NCBI GenBank assembly: GCA_964023275.1
Contig: OZ029927.1
Location: 7,581,062-7,645,061, forward strand
Length of the DNA: 64,000 bases
Direction: 5' to 3'
DNA from: Norana najaformis
Taxonomy: Eukaryota; Annelida; Clitellata; Crassiclitellata; Hormogastridae
The notes beneath the pieces were generated by a model. The model saw only the letters and a list, made by a program, of their open reading frames with translations, was not told the DNA's origin and did no database searches. Positions within the stretch are counted from its first letter, which is position 1; each line of letters begins with the position of its first letter. Below are positions 44,070 through 56,855 of the stretch, in pieces. The translations under genes and the position numbers were made by a program.

Positions 44070-44310
44070 GCTGCACAGTGGTCTAGTGGTAGGGTGCTAA
44101 ACCGTCAACACAAAGGTTGAGGTTCAAATCCTCGCCTGGCAGATTCTGCCCCACTTGCACCCCTAGCGAACTCAGCTTAGAATGAGTCCTCTGCCCGTGG
44201 GAAGAACAGGTGACAATAGTGAATGAGGGGACTTGCCATCCGCTCTCATATGCCGAGGCCAAGAAAATGGAGTCGCTAACACTTAATACCCTTAGCGCCG
44301 TAATCTTAAT
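44070..44310 (+). repeat. tRNA-derived SINE (third family)
   Basis: The head gtggtctagtggtagggtgc has a good A box and gaggttcaaatcc a good B box. The body ends with catatgccgaggccaagaaaa. The body end recurs at 50200-50250. Not a functional tRNA: the head fits poorly to a cloverleaf and is followed by a repeat body. Confidence 0.75.
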
Positions 44311-44470
44311 CCACAAGGCATTAACCGATGGTCGCTTCAAGTGAAACCATAATAAAATCACACAAATTAGGGAAACCAGAAGAGAGATTACGATGGGAAA
44401 CCAGGGTAAACAAGTTGAAACAGACGAGTCTTGGCTTTAGACCTGAGTGACATTAAAGAACCGACAGGAA
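44285..44470 (-). repeat. LINE family B 3' end
   Basis: Inverted tail and body (cacaaggcattaaccgatgg, tcgcttcaagtgaaacc). Confidence 0.7.
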
Positions 44471-45390
44471 GCGATGAAATGGACAATAAATTATTCAGAA
44501 TTTTTGAAGATTGTGTACAACAGGTAGAAATGCAATGTCCCTGCACGCGCATAGAGTTTAAGGCTTCTGAAGGCTCTGAAAAGGCCTGCTATTCAAAGCA
44601 CAATAAATCATTTTCTCAGTACGCTGCTGAGACATTAACATGGCCACGAATCGATGTTTTACATGAATGCAACAAACAGCCGACTATGGTCCCGTCAGAA
44701 ACATTCAAGCCTTCGCAGTGAAGCCTTTTGTTCGCAAACCATCGATTTCCAACAGTCATACACGGCGAACCAGCATACAACGTGTTCAAAAATCCGACGC
44801 TGTTTCATTCTGTAGGGTCTCTTGTGCTTGCTAGGTAATTCTTAGCCCATAGCCATAGATTATGCAGGCCTTGGCGTCCACGAAAATAATTGCCTGTTCA
44901 TAACGACCCAGCTCCGCTAAGCCACGGCTAACACTATCAAACGCCTAATTTAACCGAAGACCGATGTATAACGATGTATCTTTATCTACAGGAGTAGACG
45001 ACGACTTAACCTAAGCGTTGTCCTGGTATGGGGCTCTAAGCGTTTCAGCTAATTACTGCTATTCTTAATCTTTAGAATATGCGTGGCCTATATATCACAT
45101 CGCAGACATAATAGCTCCATTATCTATGCATCATCCTCGCACTTACAGCCCTGCATATATAAGCCTAGATATATAGGTACAATTTTATATGCCAAATATT
45201 TATATATATATATATATATATACAGCTGGAATAACGGAATATAGCTAAATTTATCTGTTGCTACCTTGATATTGCTGAGTATATTTGTGTTTGTGTATTT
45301 ATAGCTGGATGTTTGTCGAATGAAATTGTCCCAATGCGGTAGATCCTTTGTTATGCGCACCCTGCAATTAGTAAGCGATGCGCTAATAGC

Positions 45391-46025
45391 ACCAGAATTC
45401 CCAATGAGCCGACGACGTGCATTATGCCTGCTCCGTTCGTCAATGTTTCGCCTATAAACAATGTTCCATGACGTGCATTAAACAGATAAACTGCTCAGAT
45501 AATGTACACAACAACACAGCACCGAAGTCCAATAAGGTTGAAATCATTTTCGATAAAGTTCAACATATCTGACATCTTACAATATAAACGTTATCTGTTT
45601 TTGCTGCCCTCTTATTCTCCAGTACCTCATCCTGTCCTCTACGTTCTCCAGGTCGTCTGGATCTATTCGAGTCCTCCCTTGCGCAGCAGACGGCTTTTGC
45701 TGTTGTTGGCCCATTTCTATGGAATGGACTTCCGCCTTCGTTTCGTGCAAGGGTCTCTATTGATGACAGAGCTGAGTCAGCTTGTTGTTTAAAGACGTTT
45801 TTATTTCCCAGGGGTTCTCATGCTGGAAGCACCTCTGAGTAGTTTGTTCTGTAAGAAGCGCTATATAAGTTATCAAATACAATACAAATACAATACAACC
45901 ATCTTAGTCCTTTCTGAGTTTTCTTTTTGACGCCTAAGCGACACTTCATTGTTTGTAAGTTACGTTAAAAATTCTGGGTTCAAGTGAACTATGACCTTAG
46001 TTCTGCAAAGTTAGTTTTGATTAAT
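45391..46025 (+). repeat. Left arm of a large inverted repeat
   Basis: It is homologous, in inverse orientation, to 47150-47485 along its whole length (for example caccagaattcccaatgagc and gacgacgtgcattat). A LINE tail (about 45598-45898) interrupts it. The arm without the LINE is about 330 bp and ends inward in an ATT-rich tract. Confidence 0.85.
45598..45900 (+). repeat. LINE 3' end inserted in the inverted-repeat arm
   Basis: The coding end is followed by gaagcgctatataagttatc and (AATAC)n. Same family as the LINE at 37339-39430. Confidence 0.88.
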
Positions 46026-46029
46026 TTCT

Positions 46030-46157
46030 TTACTATTATTATGATTATAATAATAATAATAATAATTATTATTATTATTATTATTATTATTATTTACCCC
46101 GAGGTAGATATGATACCTCAGGATCTAACAAATATCCGGAGAAAATTAGTATTCATC

Positions 46158-46221
<64 letters not shown>

Positions 46222-46225
46222 TCTG
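46030..46225. repeat. Two (TTA)n microsatellites
   Basis: 46040-46095 and 46159-46222 are almost pure ATT repeats. Confidence 0.93.
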
Positions 46226-46540
46226 CATTTATTAAGCGCCACTATCTAATGACTAAGCATCCTACATAGCAACTGCCCTGAGGAGGCTCTAACCCCAACT
46301 CTCTGCGTTACAAGCCGAGCGCTGTAATCAATCGGCTACCTTGACCCCATCAATTATTTATAAATATATTATACCTATTACGCGTGAAAAATCAGTAAAA
46401 ATCAGATTCTGAGACAGGAGACAAGTGTGCGCGAGCAACATGTTCAGGTCCTTACGGAGTCCGCTCAGCTGCCTCGAACCCGAAATCGTTGGATTACAGA
46501 CCCGGCATGCTACCGGATAGATCAACGTGCCGCATCGTAG
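46226..46540 (-). repeat. SINE-A and SINE-G, both minus strand
   Basis: 46226-46345 is SINE-A inverted (tgcatttattaagcgccact; cgttacaagccgagcgct). 46390-46540 is SINE-G inverted (tcgttggattacagacccgg). Confidence 0.8.
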
Positions 46541-46826
46541 TACTTTTAAGTAGTTTACGCATACCTCAATAAATTTAAGATTTCAGATACAACTTACTGT
46601 ACCCTACTAGCACCTTCTGAATCGCTTTGCGTTACACATAAAATGCTCTGCGACAACTAAAGGATCGTCCTATGGATGGAATGACGGTTCTGATTCAGAT
46701 TTACTGACTGTGCGTGTAATAGAGTGCTTTAAATAATTAGGTAAATAAATTTAATACATAAAGGAATCTGGAAGCATCTTTCGGCCGAAACACAACGATT
46801 GCAGTCACTCAGAATTTTGGCATGCA

Positions 46827-46930
46827 TACCCCATTACATACCCAATGTATACCCAATGCATACCCAATGCATACCCAATGCATACCCAATGCGTACCCAT
46901 TACATACCCAATGTATACCCAATGCATGCC
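46827..46930. repeat. 11-bp minisatellite (tacccaatgca)
   Basis: About nine units of tacccaatgca/tacccattaca. Confidence 0.9.
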
Positions 46931-46939
46931 AGAATCCAG

Positions 46940-47115
46940 AGTGAGCTATTAGACTGTAATCGTTGTGCTTCGGCTTGTAACGCAGGGAGATGGGGTTACA
47001 GCCTCCCTGAATCTGAGAAGGTTATTGTGTAGGGACCCTGAGCAAGTCGACGGATGCCTAGTAAATAGATAGTGGAGCCTAAGAAATTCAGAAATAGTAG
47101 TAGTAGTAGTAATAG
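46940..47115 (+). repeat. SINE-A, diverged
   Basis: Head cttcggcttgtaacgcaggg, body tgtgtagggaccctgagcaa, tail cagaaatagtag. Confidence 0.7.
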
Positions 47116-47149
47116 TAGTAGTAATAATAATATGGAAAAAATAAAATCT

Positions 47150-47485
47150 AACTTTGCAGAACTGAACTAAGGACATAGTTTATTGAACCCAGAATTTTAG
47201 CGCACCTTACAAGCAATGAATGCGTCAAAGCGAGACCCCAGAATAGGAACTGAGATGGTTCGCTAACAGAACGTTCTTCATTGTATGATGTCAAACATTT
47301 AGAAACTATTTGGGGAAATTATTAAAATAATCATGGGCTTCGGTTTAGCTGTTTCGCTTTGTGCATTATCGGTGCAGTTTGTCTGTTTAATGCACGTTAT
47401 GGAACACTGTTCATAGGCGAAACACCGATGAACGGAGCAGGTATAATGCACGTCGTCGGCTCATTTGGAATTCTGGTGTTTTTAT
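47150..47485 (-). repeat. Right arm of the large inverted repeat
   Basis: It is homologous to 45391-46025 in inverse orientation and uninterrupted here. The outermost 105 bases are about 90% identical by eye. Confidence 0.85.
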
Positions 47486-47744
47486 CAGCGACCATCTACT
47501 GATGCTTTGAGCATTAGTACAGTGGCGCTATAGAAATTCTCAGATTATATTTAACATTTGTACTGTCTTTCCTTGCGGGTGAAGTGCACGTGCGTTCAAA
47601 ACATATGGTCAGCTTATGGAATAACTCCAGGAACATAACAGCAACATTATATATGATATGATACATTATCGTCAATTCTAATTTCAGTTATTCTTATCTC
47701 GTTTATTCTCATCTCTTCTCGTCACGTCTTATCTCAACTGTTAT

Positions 47745-47990
47745 ATTCTATGCAGTCTAGACTTGGCTTGTAGCCTAACGCGGAGAGTATGGGGTAGAAC
47801 CCCTCGTGAGACGGCTACTGTGAGAGGCACGGAAGCCGATTGGTTACAGCACTCGGCTTGCAACGCAGAGAATAGGGTTAGAGCCTCCCTTAGCAAGTCC
47901 TTCACTCACAATTGCCCAGCGCCATCGATTGTAGCTTAGTCAATAGATAGTGGCGCTTAATAAATGCAGAAGTGATAATGATCAGGTCTG
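47745..47990 (+). repeat. Two tandem SINE-A copies, first truncated
   Basis: The head appears twice (ggcttgtagcctaacgcgga; ggcttgcaacgcagagaata). The second is complete and ends with gtggcgcttaataaatgcag. Confidence 0.8.
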
Positions 47991-48600
47991 ATCTGATCTA
48001 ATGACTTCTGCAGCGCCGTAATCATAATGCACAAGGCATCAGTCGAAGGCCACATCAATTGATAGGAGTAGTCAAAAATTGTGATTCCTTGGAATAGTGC
48101 GGTCGGAATCCGATAGCTGAGGAAAATCAGAAGTCAGACTACAGTGCATGGGTAAGCAGGTTGACAAGTCTTTCTCGGTATAGTTGGTCCAAAGCTTTGG
48201 AATTCGCTGTCCAGTTCAGTTCGTTCTGCTTTCAATTCTTTGATGTCATTCAGGTCTAAACGTAAGACTCATTTGTTTCAACTTATTTACCCACCGTAGC
48301 TTAACTTCCGATTTCTATGTCCTATCGGAATTCTGTCTGACTTCTCCGATGGATTATGTTTTTGATTACGATTTCATTCAAAGCGACCGTTGATTGATGC
48401 CTCGGGCAGTATGATAACAGCTCTATAGAAGTCATTAGATTAGTCTTAAATTTAGATCCGAAGGACAGCAAGGAATTGATGGAACTAGGCCGCGAATTCC
48501 AAAGCTTTTGACTAGCCACCGAGAACGTCAAAGGATCCAACACCTTTCCTGGTAAGGGGCAATACAGGATTACCCTCTCTGCGAAAAACATAGCAAGTGA
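47990..48600. repeat. Three family-B fragments in alternating orientation
   Basis: 47995-48170 minus, 48180-48445 plus (ctatagaagtcattagatta), 48440-48600 minus (ggaattgatggaactaggcc). Confidence 0.65.
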
Positions 48601-48609
48601 TTATCTGAG

Positions 48610-51050
48610 AGGTATATGAATTTAGCTTACGCTATTGTAATACCAAAGAGATATATCAGTTTTAGAGCTGATCATATTCCTACCTGAGAGGTATGTCGAT
48701 TGTTGCGTGGGGTGCTTTCCCCGACGTCGGCCCAGTCGAAATATTCACCGCAGTCGGAGATAGAAGGCTGTTCAGCTTTTCCGACCCTTTATCCATTTCG
48801 TCTTTTGTCTATTCGACGCTCTCTTCCTGATACTTTTCTGTCTCTTCTGCTTCTTCCTCTTCTTCCTCCAGTCGAATCTTCGCGTGATGCGCAGAAGGAA
48901 TGGGTCGCTGGTGAACTTACTCCGCTGACGTAGATTCGTTGTCTGAATTCCCGATCGGCGTCTTCGAGTCTCTTAAGTCTCCGCTGTCACTCGACTCTAC
49001 ATAAAAGATGACAACCGCATTACAACGACGATTCGACTTAAGTAATTTATAGCAACGCTGGGACCACGACGACTCTTATCAGGGTCTCTGGTGCCACCCT
49101 TGACAGAGGCGTGCTGGCGAGAGGGTGGAGAGAACGACATAAACCAGATAGCCCGCTGCTATGGTTACCAGAGCTGAAGGAGGAGGAGGTGGTGGCGGAG
49201 AATGGAAATTTTTCGCATCGGTAACTTTGATCTGGATGTTTAAGTAGATGGAAGGATCCCTCGGCGACTGCCTCCAAGCTCCCTCAAGTCGCAAAGGTCG
49301 GACCCAAGGGCCAGTGCTGCCGCAATAGATGACATTGTCCAAGGCTTCCGACGTCTCTCTCTTGTCTCTCTCCCCGCCTGCCTCGCACTCGGAAAAGATG
49401 CTACTTAATCCGTCAGGCTATCCAGTTTCGCGATCGCTCTTAGTTGCTGCCGATGCGATGCTGATTGCCATTTCGTCGCATAGTCATAACTTCATTACGA
49501 CGAGAGTTGAACATCGGGGGCAAGGAATCAGGTTCGCAAAAATCTCAGGGCCACCGCCCTTCCCACTGGGACCCGATCTGAACCAAACTGAGGCTGTAGA
49601 TCACGTGATTAGGCCTAATCTCCAGTTCTCCTAGACACTTTGGTTAAACGCCATTTATCGCAAATTCTACACGTAGCAAAGTCGCCGCTGCCTGAATCTA
49701 GACATCAAAGCAGAGGCCCGGTATTTTCGGAGTGACATTCGGTGTAATTTGAGTCTATGTAATGCGAACAATAATTGCCAAAACTCGGTGTCTATCGTGG
49801 CTTCCACTCAGCCTTCGAGTAGCGCCTGAAAATGCGCTGAACGAAAGCGCTGCCCGATGCGCAGTAGTAGTCGCAGCGCGAGCTGTCAGCTGACGATTCC
49901 TGATGCAGACGGCAGCCGCTGCAGACAGCAGCTGAGACGGAGAAAGATGCGAGACGATTGGCGGCTTCTGTGATCACTGCAAATTCCACCTATTGCAGCG
50001 CATCTATGGATGATCGAACGAACGAACGAAAGAATGAATGAAAAGAGTGAATGAATTATTGAAAGAATAAACGGCGAACGGACGAATGAATAAATGAAGG
50101 AGGACAGAAATATGTTCTCTTCCACGATCGCCGTAGTCAATAAATGAATTTATTTTCGACTGCAAACTGTCGATGGGAAGGTGAAGAGAACTGGTTACCT
50201 GCCATCATATGCCGAGACCAAGAAAATGAAGTTGCTAAAACTTCATATTTATGGCTGCCTCTAGGGATGGCTTGAGGAAGGGACAACGCCTTCTCTTCTT
50301 GTTTCTACTCCTCCTCGCTCTCCTCTTCCTCCTCCTTGTTTTCGTTCTACTTTCGTCCTCTCCTCCTCCTACTCCTCTTCCTCCTCCTCCCTTTACTCTT
50401 CCTCCTATTCCGCGTCTTTCTATTCTCCCGCCGCAGGGTTTCGTAGTTCGGGGTAGACCTGACTTCAGAGCGATGCACGAGGCCATCTTTGGAGATTTAA
50501 TTAAACGCCATTTCCTGGTCTAACGTCAGCCAATATCGAGCGAAATTGGCCCCGAAAGAAGCTTTAACCTGCCTCTCCCACTCCTTAGCACCCCAAAATA
50601 AATGCCCAGCTCTCTCCCCTCCTCCTCCCTCCCTCCGTACTTGACCTGACCCTTCATCCTTCCGTCCTTCCGTCACAAGGCAGCGGCGCCATCCAGTGAC
50701 AGGCGAATAACTGAAGACGAATACTCCAATAAACATTACAATGCCACCTAAATACACAACTCATATATCACGCCAATGCCTCGCATGTAGAAAACGGGTC
50801 ATACATATACATGTAGAGCTATGTGTTGATATATACAGTATTACGAATTGTGTTGATATATACAGTATTATGAATATACAGTGTTTTATATATACATATT
50901 ATAAATATACACACACAAAGATCTGTGAATTGTAAGTGTATGTATATACAAGTACTATTCGTATAACAGTATTGTAGATAACAGTGTTTATGTATGCGCG
51001 TTACGTGCTTGCATGGCACAGTGATGGGCCTTAACCACTTCGAATCTAAT
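48610..51050. other. Unassigned region
   Basis: It contains short GA- and CT-rich stretches (50250-50420), a gaac/gaat repeat (50015-50095) and AT-rich tatatac repeats (50810-50960). I could not support any coding gene; short ORFs here have no recognisable motifs. Confidence 0.4.
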
Positions 51051-51054
51051 TGCA

Positions 51055-51265
51055 GCTCTTTTTAACTTAAACTCAACCCACCCTAACCGCTCCTCTACCT
51101 TTCTCTCTCTGGTTTCCTGGCAACCGGAATTGGTTCTTGACATGCCATCTTTGGACAAACCCACTGACTTGACGCAGCGCTCATGAATAAGCTGGTACCC
51201 TGCGATTAGCTTTAAAGTAGCCCTTTAGAAATTTCGAGTTTACGATTACGGTTACTTTTAACTAC
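51055..51265 (+). repeat. LINE 3' end, family C2
   Basis: It aligns with 19300-19510 (ccatctttggacaa.cccactgac; tttagaaattt.gagtttac). Confidence 0.8.
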
Positions 51266-51499
51266 TCTTGAAGTAGTTTAACTAATAGTCAGTAACTGGT
51301 TTTATAAGTAGTTACTGATTTTGCTGATGACGTAAGGTGGAAAATGAATTGCTAGATATTATTGACTTTCCCATAAAATGAAAGAGCATGCAACATGGAA
51401 AATCTTTATTCTTCAATATTGTATGTATGCATCTGCGGAAATGTCTTACAATGGCCAAACCATGAGAAAACATTTCAAATGCAATGACTGAAGACTCCT

Positions 51500-51690
51500 C
51501 TCTTTGAACTTGCTTACCCACCTTAGCCTGGCTTCTGGTTTCTTTGACCTATCGGAATTCAACCCGGCTTCTCCAACGGATTATGACTTGGATTGCGATT
51601 TTGACTTGAAGCGACCGTCGACTGATGCCTTGTGCATTATGATAACGGCGCTATAGCAATCTTTAGATTATACAAGATTAGTCAACCTTC
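51500..51690 (+). repeat. LINE family B 3' end
   Basis: gcttctggtttctttgacct to ggcgctatagcaatctttaga. Confidence 0.8.
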
Positions 51691-51849
51691 AATCAGTATC
51701 TTGGAGGTGACTGAGGAACTAGCAGAAATATTTGTGAAGTAGTTTTGCTAGAACTGCAATTGCATACATCTATAAAGTTTTAATCTACGTTTTCACTTTA
51801 TGGCTCCATCTTTGCGGCAGTAATGAACTGCTAAACTATACACTATCAC

Positions 51850-52082
51850 TTTGATGATGACGATGATGATGATGATGATGAGTTCTCTGCCAGAAGGCAG
51901 GTTCACTGGCTTTTTGCCACCCGGGGATGAGATGAGTTAGTTGGTTTCCCGTTGCCTTCCTCACAGAAAATTGTGGGTGAGCGACTTGTCCAAGGTCGCT
52001 ACGCAGTGGCCTGAGGCAGATTCGAACCCGCGACCCTCCGGTGACTAGGCACATACCATACCACTACGCCATCGCGTCCCAC
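51850..52082 (-). repeat. tRNA-derived SINE (fourth family) with (GAT)n tail
   Basis: On the minus strand: head gatggcgtagtggtatggta, B box cgggttcgaatc. The body carries complements of ttccttcctcacag-like blocks and the (ATC)n tail is at 51852-51880. Confidence 0.8.
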
Positions 52083-52244
52083 ACCACAGTGGCTACGCAT
52101 AACCTGTCTATTGTCTATCATTTTATTAATTCATAATTAGACTATTATTCTATAACATAAAACGCAATCTCACACGCATTCCTGTCACCTTTGATCGAAA
52201 AATAGTTAGGAGAACCAAGACACAAGTTTGTCAAGAATTCTCTC

Positions 52245-52410
52245 TTGCTAAAAAAGTAGTTTTAAAACTAGTTAACTACAAACTGAGATTTTGTAGTTTA
52301 ACTAATAGCTACAGTTACTTTAAAAAACTAGACAACTACTTTTCAACTACCTAGAAGTAGCTTAACTACTAGTTGTTACGTGCTAGTTGTTAACTACAGT
52401 AGTTAACTAC
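52245..52410. repeat. Degenerate AGTAGTTAACTAC-rich repeat
   Basis: Many overlapping copies of (c)tagttaacta, each self-complementary. A similar patch lies at 51255-51320. Confidence 0.6.
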
Positions 52411-52974
52411 TGCCTATGGCCAACAATGGCTTGTCTATTGTGTGTTACATGTATTACATATGCAGTGGGCTATGAAATGTATAACAGCGTTATCTAATAA
52501 CATATGCTATGTATGCATATGAGTTTTATATATAATGTATATATAGCTGATTATCTGTGTGACTACAACAGCTTTTTGTGCATAAAATGAGCTATAGAAA
52601 CAACATATATGTTAGCATAGTTCGGTAATCACAATTGTATGTACACAGCTGTATCTACATGGAATTACATATGTAAGTCTATTTATATATCTATGTGGGT
52701 CAATGACATAATGAGGAAGATAATGGCCTGCGATGTTTGCTCTGATGTAGAGGAATTGGAGGTTGTTTCACTGTTGTCTTGGATGTGGAGGTTGTTTCAC
52801 TGTTGTCTTGGATGGTATTGCAGCCCAGGTCAAGGGAAGCAAGTACCTTGAAATGGGGGTTTCGACCCTCTGTAAATCTCTATCTTTTAGAACTGACATG
52901 GGTGATTATGATGGGCAGATCTATACCCCGAAAAAATTGGGAAGCAACAGGGACATTTGCACCCGACTTATGCA

Positions 52975-53100
52975 CAAGGCAGGGAAAGGCAAGACGAGGC
53001 AAGACGAGGCAAGACGAGACGAGACGAGGCAAGACGAGGCAAGACGAGGCAAGACAAGGCAAGACGAGACGAGACGAGGAGAGGAGAGGAGAGAAGAGGA
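52975..53100. repeat. 10-bp tandem repeat (gcaagacgag)
   Basis: About ten units of gcaagacgag with shorter agacg variants, grading into gagga. Confidence 0.9.
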
Positions 53101-53355
53101 ATTGTGGAAATGATGAAATGTTAAACAGTGCGTAGATGAACCGCGTCGTTTGTGGTCAAAGGCAAGAAAATCTACCAAATTATTTTGTCCGCGAAATTCA
53201 TTCGAAGATAAAAATAGATTGATATATTATTCTCGAAATAGGTCAGACACGCAAAACCAGACATGCGCGATTAGGCAGATAGTCTAAATGTAGAAAATAG
53301 TCTATATTGAAGAATAAACTTGGACAGATATTCTACAAGGAAGACTACATACAAT

Positions 53356-53730
<375 letters not shown>

Positions 53731-53935
53731 CCTATCACCTAATCAGCTGTCGATGTCTCACTAGGAAAGCGGCCTCGATGCGAGTCGATCGCCCTGGGGA
53801 CCATTTGCTGCTCCTTCGGTGATCAAAGCATCGGCTGATGAGACCGAATGACGACAAGAAACGGAGCCATCGCCCGAGGGAAGACTTACCGACCAAGTCT
53901 TAAGCCTTGTTGACCAAATGGGCCTTTGATGCCCC

Positions 53936-53957
53936 GGTCTCTGTCTCTGTCTCTGTT

Positions 53958-53990
<33 letters not shown>

Positions 53991-54135
53991 TTCTTTCTCT
54001 CTTTCCTTCTGTCTCTCTTTCTCTTTCTTTCTCTCTGTCTTTCTCTCTGTCTTTCTCTCTTTCTCTTTCTCTCTTTCTCTTTCTCTCTTTCTCTTTCTCT
54101 CTCTCTTTCTCTTTCTCTCTTTCTCTGTCTCACAC
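53936..54135. repeat. (CT)n-rich polypyrimidine tract
   Basis: About 200 bases of tctctttctc-type repeat, followed at 54160-54230 by a minus-strand tRNA-like B box (complement of ggattcgaaccc). Confidence 0.93.
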
Positions 54136-54239
54136 ACATGACTTCAGCATGAACTGTCAACGTCTCACCGGGATTCGAACCCAGGTCTTAATTTCTGCGT
54201 TATATACAGAGCGCGCCTTCCAATCAACAACCGTTTAAC

Positions 54240-54930
54240 CGCTGTTAAAGAAAATAATGTTTCGGAAAGTTCCTAATGGCCCACTTGGTGGCCTACTTAA
54301 CATAAAAATGTGCCGACTTGGATTTCTTATATACAGCGTGTTATACATCAAAATGACGAAGTTGATTACAGTTAATCAAATGTTTCGAAAAGTCCTTAAT
54401 ACTTCTCTCGAAGCCTGGATTATTTGATACACTGTGTGTCATGAGCTCTCAACAAAAGCCGTCACCGATGCTTTTAGAAAACCAGGTCATCAAAACATAG
54501 AGTTAATTCGACGCAGTAAACATTAGCTGTTCATATCTCCGTCAGGAAACGACCGACATTTCCGGCACAACTGCTCAGTGTCAGCCAGAATTCCTATAGC
54601 GCCATGTTTTATCAACGATATGGCGTGTTAATAAAAGCATCATTCAATTATCTACTTAGCGATTCATACTGCCTATAACATCAACGAAGCGAGGGATTCT
54701 GATTTGACCGTGCAACAGTGCGTGATCTTAAATCACCTCCTTCACGCTTGCCTGACTCTTTACTGCAGTAGCATGAATCCAGCAAATAGTTTATTATGCG
54801 TAATAGGTCTACCTGATAAATGAGAGAATTCGTGGCCTTATGAGAAATGCTTGGAAGCCGCGCCCTGTTTCGCTAGAATACATATTAGGGTCTCTTTGTA
54901 TTCGTCCGCAATTTCACACTCGAGGGCTTC
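54240..54930. other. Unassigned
   Basis: I see no exon, RNA or recognised repeat. Confidence 0.35.
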
Positions 54931-55050
54931 TTCCTACCCTCCGTGGCCTGACTTCTGGTATCCCCGACCCAAGAGAATTTCAACCGGGCTTTTCCGACGG
55001 ACTATGATTTCCACTACGGTTCACATAAAAAGTCGACTGATACCCAGTGC
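54930..55050 (+). repeat. LINE family B relic
   Basis: cctgacttctggtatccccg and ggcttttccgacggactatg match the family-B 3' region. Confidence 0.6.
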
Positions 55051-55084
55051 ATATGTGCGTAATTTTCTGGGTTGTATGAGGTAT

Positions 55085-55262
55085 ACGTATCCCCACTTTT
55101 TGAATTTCGGTACCGTACCTTTTCTGGATCGAGGTACCATAGGCCTACGCACCTTTTTGTATTGGGGTACCGTACCCTACTTTTGTATTGGGATACCGTA
55201 TCCCACTTTTTGGATTGGGGTATTGTACCTCCACTTTTGGATGGAATACCGTAATTCCCACT
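55085..55262. repeat. Minisatellite, about 32-37 bp unit
   Basis: Five imperfect units built from ggtaccgtaccctacttttg and tattgggataccgtatccc. Confidence 0.8.
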
Positions 55263-55394
55263 CTTTCATAAATTGAATGCACAATGCCCATTAAATTTAT
55301 TATCATCTTGGCATCTCCAATGACATTTCTTACTATACTCGCCAAATAATGATTATCACGCGACAGAGGAAGGAGGGGAAAACTTGGTACCTCA

Positions 55395-55490
55395 CAACTT
55401 TCTAGACCAAGTTACACCTCTGGCCTTGTGCTTTATCATAATGGTGCCATAGAAGTCATTAGATTAGATTAGATTAGTCGCACTAGTTGC
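55395..55490 (+). repeat. LINE family B tail
   Basis: gtgctttatcataatggtgc then catagaagtcattagattag repeats. Confidence 0.7.
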
Positions 55491-55499
55491 ACCTGAAGA

Positions 55500-56240
55500 T
55501 AACTGGAGGATTCAGGTGTTGAGAAAGGGAGAAAAAGTTCACGGCGGTCCAGGTATTGTCTGGCGAAAAGTAGTTGACGACTTTTTTAGTCCTTCTGTCT
55601 TCTTGGAACCAGTTTCAAGGTTTCAAGTCGTTAAAATGTCTTATGATCTATTATTGGTCATTGACCTTTTTTCAGCTAGTTGCCCTGGGTTTCCTGTCTC
55701 TTCATCCCATTTGCTTTTCGCTTTAGTTCCGTTTTCTATTCCTCTTTACTACTATCGTCGTAACCGCTCTTTACTTTACAATTTTTGTGGAAAACCTTCG
55801 CCCAAAGCTGTTTGAGAGGCTAATTGAGGCGATTGAAACTCGAAATGTAAGAAACTATCCAGTGGCAGGCTCTCGCACACACGTAGAACCAACCAACGGA
55901 TTGCGGTCTATGGTTGAGGTCTCTGAGGCGCAGATCAGTGACTTGAAAGAATTATATGCAACCCACATTCACCAACTGTGAGTCGCTATTAACCTTAGAG
56001 GTTCCTTCGCATCCACTGATTCCTTGACATCCATAACATTCGTTCGTTTATCATTGGAGGCGTTTTTGTCCCATGGAGATATATCGTTCGTCGTAAATCC
56101 AGTTGGAAATAATCGGCGCTGATTGGGATAAAGCAAAATAAACGCCATCTTCTCGTCTTACATGACATTTTTATATACACGCGTCGAAGCGTATTTGCTA
56201 AAACGACACACAGTTAAGCACACACGGATCTCTCTGTCTG
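55500..56240. other. Unassigned, two short ORFs without recognisable motifs
   Basis: Plus-strand frames at 55516-55815 and 55787-55981 are open but match nothing I know. No splice context supports them. Confidence 0.3.
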
Positions 56241-56261
56241 TTTGCTCAAGCCGATATGTCG

Positions 56262-56855
56262 GACCTATACATACATACATTCATACATACACACATGCAT
56301 ACATACACACATTCATACACACATGAGCACATGCATACATACACATATGTACATACATACATACATACATGCATATATTGCTACATACATACATACATAC
56401 ATACATACATACATACATACATACACACATTCATACATACATACATATATACATACATGCATACATACATACATTCATACATACACCCATACATTCATAC
56501 ATACATACATACACACATTCATACACACATGCGCACACACATATATACACACATTCATACACACATGAGCACATGCATACATACACATATGTACATACAT
56601 ACATACATACATGCAAATATTGCTACATACATACATACATACATGTATATATTGGTACACCCATAAATTCATACATCCATACATACACACATGCATACAT
56701 ACATACATACACACATTCATACACACATGGGCACACACATATATACATACACATATGTACATACATACATACATACATGCATATATTGGTACATACATAC
56801 ATACATACATTCGTACATAGGCCTACATACATAACATACATAGCTCGGAGCGTCA
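56262..56855. repeat. (ACAT)n microsatellite, about 590 bp
   Basis: Impure catacatacata with ACAC and GCAC variants. A higher-order repeat is visible: the segment near 56292-56400 recurs near 56532-56640. Confidence 0.95.

Noticed and set aside
44070-44145. Possible tRNA gene
   Set aside because: Same reasoning: tRNA-like head followed by a SINE body whose end recurs at 50200-50250.
44431-44721. 96-codon plus-strand ORF
   Set aside because: It begins inside an inverted LINE family-B tail and shows no known domain.
46827-46930. CRISPR-like array
   Set aside because: The repeats are 11-bp tandem units without spacers in animal DNA; it is a minisatellite.
48700-50523. Short ORFs rich in Pro, Ser, Leu
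   Set aside because: They follow CT-rich composition; no conserved motif is visible.
51255-52410. Possible DNA transposon bounded by AGTAGTTAACTAC-rich patches
   Set aside because: The two patches are similar in composition but I could not define ends, a target duplication or an aligned terminal inverted repeat.
53886-54160. Arg/Glu/Lys-rich and Ser/Leu-rich ORFs
   Set aside because: They come from the polypyrimidine tract; similar cases at 57010-57257 and 60244-60741.
55516-55981. Two short plus-strand ORFs
   Set aside because: No motifs recognised, no splice or promoter context, lengths within chance for this composition.
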